Below, in pieces: positions 59,604 through 64,000 of a DNA stretch of 64,000 bases (within the stretch, counting starts at the first letter, position 1; every line of letters begins with the position of its first letter). Location: the NCBI GenBank assembly GCA_902141825.1, contig CABFPG010000003.1, positions 1 to 64,000 on the forward strand, read 5' to 3'. The notes under the pieces were generated by a model. It was not told the origin of the DNA and did not search any database. It saw only the letters and a list, made by a program, of their open reading frames with translations. Both the position numbers and the translations under genes were made by a program. The stretch comes from Thalassocella blandensis. Its GTDB lineage: Bacteria; Pseudomonadota; Gammaproteobacteria; Pseudomonadales; Cellvibrionaceae.

Positions 59604-59981
59604 TTATTTAAGTTCAACAGTAGCACCAGCCTCTTCAAGCTCTTTCTTAGCTTTTTCAGCGTCGTCTTTAGACATGCCTTCTTTAACAGGGCTTGGAGCG
59701 CCGTCAACCAAAGCTTTAGCTTCTTTAAGACCTAAACCAGTGATCGCACGAACTGCTTTAATTACGTTCACTTTCTTTTCACCTGCAGAAGCAAGTACCA
59801 GGTCAAACTCAGTCTTCTCTTCAGCAGCTGGAGCGTCGCCACCAGCAGCAGGAGCAGCAACTGCAACAGCAGCAGCAGCAGATACACCGAATTTCTCTTC
59901 CATTGCAGCAACTAGTTCTACAACGTCCATTACTGACATTTCAGCAATTGCATTTAAAATATCTTCTTTAGATAGAGCCAT
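59604..59981 (-). CDS. rplL: Large-subunit ribosomal protein L7/L12
   Basis: A 125-aa bL12 of the GTPase-activating stalk, present in several copies per ribosome. The start is ATG 59979-59981 with GGAG eight bases upstream; a GTG just before it is in frame. Layout: dimerisation domain ([20 protein letters not shown]), Ala/Gly-rich hinge (about 38-52) and C-terminal domain [20 protein letters not shown]. It lies 75 nt after rplJ. Confidence 0.98.
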   Translation of the reverse strand: MALSKEDILNAIAEMSVMDVVELVAAMEEKFGVSAAAAVAVAAPAAGGDAPAAEEKTEFDLVLASAGEKKVNVIKAVRAITGLGLKEAKALVDGAPSPVKEGMSKDDAEKAKKELEEAGATVELK

Positions 59982-60056
59982 CACTCAATCTCCATTAAAT
60001 AAATTTGTTAAATAAAAAATTTGCCTCATGTTTCACTTTAAAAAGCGAAACGACAA

Positions 60057-60587
60057 TTAAGCTGCGTCTTGTTTCTGATCGCGAACAGCTGCAACAACGC
60101 GTGTAACTTTGGTAGGCACTTCGTTGAAAGTACGAACCAATTTGGTGACTGGTGCAATCATGACACTTGCCAATTGACCCAATGCTTGCTCCAAAGTCGG
60201 CAACTTCGCCAAAGTGTCAATTTGACCAGCTTCAAGAAGTTGTCCACCAACGGAAAGCGCTTTAATTTCAAATTTCTCTTGCTCTTTAGCAAAGTCTTTG
60301 AAAAGTCGCGCAGCTGCACCCGGATCTTCCATAGAAAATCCAAAAATGCTTGGGCCTACGAGCGAGTCACTAACACACTCAAAATCAGTGCCTTGAATAG
60401 CACGCTTAGCAAGCGTGTTACGGACAACCTGCAAACGAACGCCGTTTTCACGGGCTTGTTTACGCAGAGAATCCATAGCACCGACCGTGACACCACGAGC
60501 GTCGGCAATCACCAGAGATAACGCGTTAGACGCAGTCTCGTTAACATCAGCGACAATCGCTTTTTTGTCTTCGAGTCCGATAGGCAT
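60057..60587 (-). CDS. rplJ: Large-subunit ribosomal protein L10
   Basis: A 176-aa uL10, the base of the L7/L12 stalk and in E. coli the autogenous repressor of rplJL through its mRNA leader. Motifs are [40 protein letters not shown] and [20 protein letters not shown]. The C-terminal helix for L12 dimers is present. The 352-base region upstream holds a matching leader. Confidence 0.98.
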   Translation of the reverse strand: MPIGLEDKKAIVADVNETASNALSLVIADARGVTVGAMDSLRKQARENGVRLQVVRNTLAKRAIQGTDFECVSDSLVGPSIFGFSMEDPGAAARLFKDFAKEQEKFEIKALSVGGQLLEAGQIDTLAKLPTLEQALGQLASVMIAPVTKLVRTFNEVPTKVTRVVAAVRDQKQDAA

Positions 60588-60939
60588 CTTTCTATCTCCA
60601 TCGATTAAAAGTTAAAGTCTGTTTCCACTTAATAGAAACAAACCTGTTAATTCGGTGATCATTCGGGTATTGCTCCTGCAACCGAATAACGCTAAATCCT
60701 ATAGCCATTCAATCTGTCTGCTTATAAACAACTTGCAACAAGGTTTATAAACAAATAATTTCGATTGGGTCTCACCGTCTGCGTAGGCAATAAATTAAGC
60801 TGTATAGGTTCTGACTCATAAAGCCGGCTACAACCACAACAACACCTACGGTCTTTGACGGCCCGCGTTAAGCTACTTTCAAACTGCAATAGCGTTTAAA
60901 GACTTAACACAGACCACAAAGCCTGTTTGCTTCGTTGAA
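60588..60939. other. rplA-rplJ intergenic region (352 bases)
   Basis: No gene. The central part carries the L10-leader-like structure described separately. The remainder is AT-rich, and I saw no clear promoter hexamers, although an internal rplJ promoter is common in relatives. Confidence 0.7.
60760..60860 (-). promoter_or_regulatory. L10 leader (autoregulatory mRNA structure) candidate
   Basis: On the minus strand GACCGTAGGTGTTGTT (about 60838-60853) is followed about 50 bases later by GCCTACGCAGACGGTGAGAC, and CGTAGG pairs with CCTACG. The phrase GTAGACGGTGA or GCAGACGGTGA is the part I recall from the E. coli L10 leader, and it lies at the expected place upstream of rplJ. Binding of the L10-L12 complex would repress rplJL translation. 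Confidence 0.65.
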
Positions 60940-61635
60940 TTAAACTTCCAACGAAGACATATCAATTGCTAAACCTGGTCCCATAGTTGTGCTCAAAGAA
61001 ACTTTCTTCAAGTACACACCTTTTGAGGTTGAAGGCTTAACTTTTTTCAAATCTGCCAGCAGGGCTTCCAGGTTTTCTTTCAGCGCTTTAGGTTCGAAAG
61101 AAACTTTACCAATTCCGCCATGGATGATACCGCCTTTGTCAGCGCGGAAACGCACCTGACCGGCTTTTGCATTTTTAACTGCTTCCACAACATTAGGAGT
61201 CACAGTGCCAGTTTTTGGGTTTGGCATAAGGCCGCGTGGACCAAGTACCTGACCTAACTGACCAACAACGCGCATAGCCGCTGGATCAGCGATAACAACG
61301 TCGAAATCCATCATGCCGCCTTTTACTTGCTCAGCAAGATCTTCCATACCAACAAACTCTGCGCCGGCTTCTTTAGCAGCATCAGCGTTAGCACCAGAAG
61401 TAAAAACAGCAACACGTACATCTTTACCAGTACCGTGCGGCAAGCTAGTTGCGCCACGAACAGCCTGGTCTGATTTACGTGGATCAATACCCAGGTTGAT
61501 CGCAGCATCTACAGTTTCAGGAAATTTTACAGTGGAAAGCTCTTTCAACAATGCAACCGCTTCTTCGATGCCGTATTGCTTGGTTGAATCTACTTTTTCA
61601 TTAATAAGTTTTTGACGTTTACTCAATTTAGCCAT
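60940..61635 (-). CDS. rplA: Large-subunit ribosomal protein L1
   Basis: A 231-aa uL1 of the mobile stalk at the E site and in E. coli the repressor of rplKA. The start [20 protein letters not shown] (ATG 61633-61635) lies four bases after the rplK stop. Motifs are [40 protein letters not shown] and the C-terminal [20 protein letters not shown]. The 16-codon in-frame extension overlaps rplK and is rejected. Confidence 0.98.
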   Translation of the reverse strand: MAKLSKRQKLINEKVDSTKQYGIEEAVALLKELSTVKFPETVDAAINLGIDPRKSDQAVRGATSLPHGTGKDVRVAVFTSGANADAAKEAGAEFVGMEDLAEQVKGGMMDFDVVIADPAAMRVVGQLGQVLGPRGLMPNPKTGTVTPNVVEAVKNAKAGQVRFRADKGGIIHGGIGKVSFEPKALKENLEALLADLKKVKPSTSKGVYLKKVSLSTTMGPGLAIDMSSLEV

Positions 61636-61639
61636 GGTA

Positions 61640-62068
61640 TTAACCCTCCACCTCAATGCCAGCACTTCTTGCAGAACCTGCAATTGTGCGAACTGCTGCT
61701 TCCAAATCTGACGCAGTCAAATCAGGCATTTTCATATTGGCAATTTCTTCTAATTGCGCACGAGTTACCTTGCCTACTTTTTCAGTGTTTGGACGGCCAC
61801 TACCACTCTTGATTTTTGCTGCCTTACGTAACAGGAACGCAGCAGGTGGAGTTTTCATGGTAAAAGTAAAGCTGCGGTCACTGTATACAGAGATAACAAC
61901 AGGAACTGGTGAACCTGGCTCTAAACTCTGAGTTTGCGCGTTAAATGCTTTACAGAACTCCATAATGTTGACACCATGTTGACCAAGAGCTGGACCAACA
62001 GGTGGACTTGGGTTTGCTTGACCAGCTGACACTTGCAGCTTGATGTAAGCTTCTATTTTCTTAGCCAT
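61640..62068 (-). CDS. rplK: Large-subunit ribosomal protein L11
   Basis: A 142-aa uL11 of the GTPase-associated centre, needed for RelA activation. The start [20 protein letters not shown] (ATG 62066-62068) fits the family. The Pro-rich turn [20 protein letters not shown] and the rRNA-binding C-terminal domain ([20 protein letters not shown]) are intact. Length equals E. coli L11. Confidence 0.98.
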   Translation of the reverse strand: MAKKIEAYIKLQVSAGQANPSPPVGPALGQHGVNIMEFCKAFNAQTQSLEPGSPVPVVISVYSDRSFTFTMKTPPAAFLLRKAAKIKSGSGRPNTEKVGKVTRAQLEEIANMKMPDLTASDLEAAVRTIAGSARSAGIEVEG

Positions 62069-62190
62069 TACTCTATACCCCTTTGGTTGCTGGGTGATTA
62101 ACGCCTCCAAACTGCGGCAAAACAGTTTTTCTCAGGCTCCCCTTCTCACTAAAATCGTGCACTTTCGCAACAATCTAATAATGAGACGTG

Positions 62191-62224
62191 AAAAGCCCTC
62201 CTCCAGACTTGGCTGGAAGAAGGC
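62191..62224 (-). terminator. Terminator between nusG and rplK
   Basis: On the minus strand GCCTTCTTCCAG pairs with CTGGAGGAGGGC (two G-T wobbles) around CCAAGT, followed by TTTT. It separates secE-nusG from rplKAJL transcription, wholly or in part. Confidence 0.82.
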
Positions 62225-62250
62225 AAAATCGTCAATTTTGGCAAAAAATC

Positions 62251-62784
62251 TTACGTTTTTTCTACCTGGCTGAACTCCAACTCAACAGGAGTTGAACGTC
62301 CAAAAATCAGAACCGCTACTTGCAATCGGCTCTTTTCATAATTTACTTCTTCTACAACACCATTAAAGTCGTTAAATGGCCCGTCAATAACGCGTACCAT
62401 TTCGCCCGGTTCAAACAGTGTTTTTGGTGTAGGCTTGTCAACAGAATCATCAACACGCTGAAGAATTAACTCTGCTTCTTTGTCAGTAATAGGCGCCGGT
62501 TTATCAGCTTTACCACCGATAAAGCCCATTACTCGTGGTGTTTCTTTTACCAAGTGCCATGCGTCGTCATTTAGCTCCATTTGAACTAATACATAGCCAG
62601 GGAAAAATTTACGCTCTGACTTACGTTTTTGACCGCCACGCATCTCGACAACTTCTTCGGTAGGCACTAATACCTCACCGAAATGATCCTGCATACCAGC
62701 TAGTTCGATGCGCTCTTTCAACGCAGTCGCAACTTTTTTCTCATAACCTGAATATGCGTGTACTACGTACCAGCGTTTTGCCAC
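62251..62784 (-). CDS. nusG: Transcription termination/antitermination factor NusG
   Basis: A 177-aa NusG that binds RNA polymerase and links it to Rho or to ribosomal protein S10. The NGN domain starts [20 protein letters not shown] and includes [20 protein letters not shown]. The KOW domain (about 123-177) has [20 protein letters not shown]. It lies 12 nt after secE. Confidence 0.98.
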   Translation of the reverse strand: MAKRWYVVHAYSGYEKKVATALKERIELAGMQDHFGEVLVPTEEVVEMRGGQKRKSERKFFPGYVLVQMELNDDAWHLVKETPRVMGFIGGKADKPAPITDKEAELILQRVDDSVDKPTPKTLFEPGEMVRVIDGPFNDFNGVVEEVNYEKSRLQVAVLIFGRSTPVELEFSQVEKT

Positions 62785-62796
62785 AATAATGATCCT

Positions 62797-63168
62797 CTAG
62801 CCGATGATCTTGGAAGCAATAAACCCAAACAGGCTGTCCAGCCCCCAAAGTATTACTGCTGCAATAATTACGACTACGACTACAACTAAGGTCGTTTGAA
62901 TAGTTTCTTGCGAGGTTGGCCATACAACTTTGCGAATTTCAACCTGAGAAGCTTTGAGTAATTCCCAAAACGCATTCCCTTTGGCTGTTTTAACCGCAAC
63001 AAAACATGCAGCTATGCCCAGAATTAACAAGCCTATGACACGGTAAAGGATAGGAAATTCCGCAGCATATAATGTATTAGCAACCGCACCACCAATTACC
63101 AGGGCTACGACCACCAACCACTTCAATCCATCTAACTGGAAATCCGCTGCTTCAGCTTTTGCATTCAT
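62797..63168 (-). CDS. secE: Protein translocase subunit SecE
   Basis: An integral membrane clamp of the SecYEG channel of about 123 aa, in the long three-helix form of gammaproteobacteria. Helices lie near LKWLVVVALVIGGAVANTLY, VIGLLILGIAACFVAV and TLVVVVVVIIAAVILWGLDS. The conserved amphipathic segment ASQVEIRKVVWPTSQETIQT precedes the last helix. The start is uncertain: MNAKAEAADF (63166-63168) or MRLN four codons earlier (63178-63180). It is followed by nusG and preceded by tRNA-Trp. Confidence 0.94.
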   Translation of the reverse strand: MNAKAEAADFQLDGLKWLVVVALVIGGAVANTLYAAEFPILYRVIGLLILGIAACFVAVKTAKGNAFWELLKASQVEIRKVVWPTSQETIQTTLVVVVVVIIAAVILWGLDSLFGFIASKIIG

Positions 63169-63249
63169 ATTTAGTCTCATTTCACCGCCAGCGTGGCACC
63201 AATAATAAAATTGGTATCTAGCGGTTTTTAGCACTATAAAACATAAAAA

Positions 63250-63325
63250 TGGCAGGCCAGGAGGGACTCGAACCCCCAACTTTCGGTTTTGGAGACCGAC
63301 GCTCTACCAATTGAACTACTGGCCT
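63250..63325 (-). tRNA. trnW: tRNA-Trp (CCA anticodon)
   Basis: A 76-base tRNA with the CCA end encoded. The acceptor stem is AGGCCAG/CTGGCCT, the D loop TTCAATTGGTAGAGC, the anticodon loop CTCCAAA (anticodon CCA) and the T arm GGGGG-TTCGAGT-CCCTC. The position between tufB and secE is the usual one in gammaproteobacteria. Confidence 0.97.
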
Positions 63326-63423
63326 AGAACGTAAGCACTTCTGTAATGCTAATGCAGATGCGCTTCTTACTCTTACTAACGCTTACACTTTCTTTTTTTG
63401 CTATTTTCCATCAAGGGAAATGC

Positions 63424-63453
63424 AAAAAGGTTGGCGCGTAACTCGCCAACCTT
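63424..63453 (-). terminator. Terminator after tufB
   Basis: On the minus strand AAGGTTGGCG pairs with CGCCAACCTT around a 7-base loop, followed by TTTTTGC. It ends tufB transcription before tRNA-Trp. Confidence 0.92.
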
Positions 63454-63472
63454 AACATTTAAAATCGTTTGA

Positions 63473-64000
63473 TTATTCTACGATTTTAGAAACAACACCC
63501 GCGCCTACTGTACGACCGCCTTCACGGATCGCAAAACGCAGACCTTCATCCATCGCGATTGGACAGATCAGGGTAACGCTCATTTGGATGTTGTCACCAG
63601 GCATTACCATTTCTACGCCTTCTGGAAGCTCACAAGCACCAGTTACGTCAGTTGTACGGAAGTAGAACTGTGGACGGTAGCCTTTGAAGAATGGCGTATG
63701 ACGACCACCTTCATCTTTAGACAATACGTAAACTTCGCCTTCGAACTTAGTGTGAGGAGTGATAGATCCTACGTGAGCCAATACTTGACCACGCTCTACA
63801 TCTTCACGCTTAGTACCACGCAAAAGAACACCAACATTCTCACCAGCACGGCCTTCATCTAGCAACTTACGGAACATCTCAACGCCGGTAACAGTTGTTT
63901 TAGTAGTATCTTTGATACCAACGATCTCAACTTCTTCACCAACTTTAACAATACCGCGCTCAACACGACCAGTAACAACAGTACCACGACCTTGGATCGA
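63473..64000 (-). CDS. tufB: Elongation factor Tu, second copy, 3' part
   Basis: The last 175 codons and the stop of a second EF-Tu gene; the 5' part lies beyond the window. It ends [20 protein letters not shown] then I-V-E, as in tufA. Differences from tufA are at 63518, 63680 and 63695, all third-position and silent. It is separated from tRNA-Trp and secE by a strong terminator. Confidence 0.98.
   Translation of the reverse strand, partial: SIQGRGTVVTGRVERGIVKVGEEVEIVGIKDTTKTTVTGVEMFRKLLDEGRAGENVGVLLRGTKREDVERGQVLAHVGSITPHTKFEGEVYVLSKDEGGRHTPFFKGYRPQFYFRTTDVTGACELPEGVEMVMPGDNIQMSVTLICPIAMDEGLRFAIREGGRTVGAGVVSKIVE

Overview
The window comes from a gammaproteobacterium. The tufB, tRNA-Trp, secE, nusG, rplKAJL, rpoBC, str, S10, spc and alpha gene groups run as one unbroken minus-strand series, as in pseudomonad- and Cellvibrio-type genomes and unlike E. 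coli, where they sit at several loci. SecE has the long form typical of gammaproteobacteria, and EF-Tu is 407 residues with a short insertion after its NKxD motif. Placement near Cellvibrionales is an inference and could not be checked here.

Region 1 (1-16.6 kb) is AT-rich accessory DNA. It contains the end of an IS3-family element, three near-identical copies of a RAYT (REP-associated tyrosine transposase) element of about 799 bp bounded by hairpins, pieces of Rhs polymorphic toxin loci with probable immunity genes, and a decayed glycosyltransferase cluster. One RAYT copy is intact and two carry nonsense mutations. Three Rhs modules are visible: an orphan C-terminal toxin plus immunity gene between RAYT copies 1 and 2; a truncated LysM-containing Rhs protein with an unrecognised C-terminal domain and an overlapping partner gene; and a split secreted Rhs system, in which a 1243-aa shell protein and a separate 270-aa core/nuclease protein each have a signal peptide, followed by a DUF6572-like gene. 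A stretch of about 1.9 kb with no recognisable gene closes this region.

Region 2 (16.7-28.8 kb) is a glycogen/alpha-glucan operon read malQ, glgB, glgX, glgP, glgC, glgA. It supplies ADP-glucose (GlgC), chain extension (GlgA), branching (GlgB), phosphorolysis (GlgP), debranching (GlgX) and recycling of maltodextrins (MalQ).

Region 3 (29.1-64 kb) is the transcription and translation super-cluster: alpha operon (rpsM to rplQ), spc and S10 operons (rpsJ to rpmJ), str operon (rpsL, rpsG, fusA, tufA), rpoBC, rplKAJL, nusG, secE, tRNA-Trp and the 3' part of tufB. A second EF-G gene lies between tufA and rpsJ behind its own strong terminator. Near-consensus promoters with GC-rich discriminators precede rpsJ, rpsL and rpsM. 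Several terminators, an L10-type leader and two related hairpins at the stop codons of rpsC and rpsD are also visible. Many large open frames on the plus strand of this region are antisense shadows and are not annotated.
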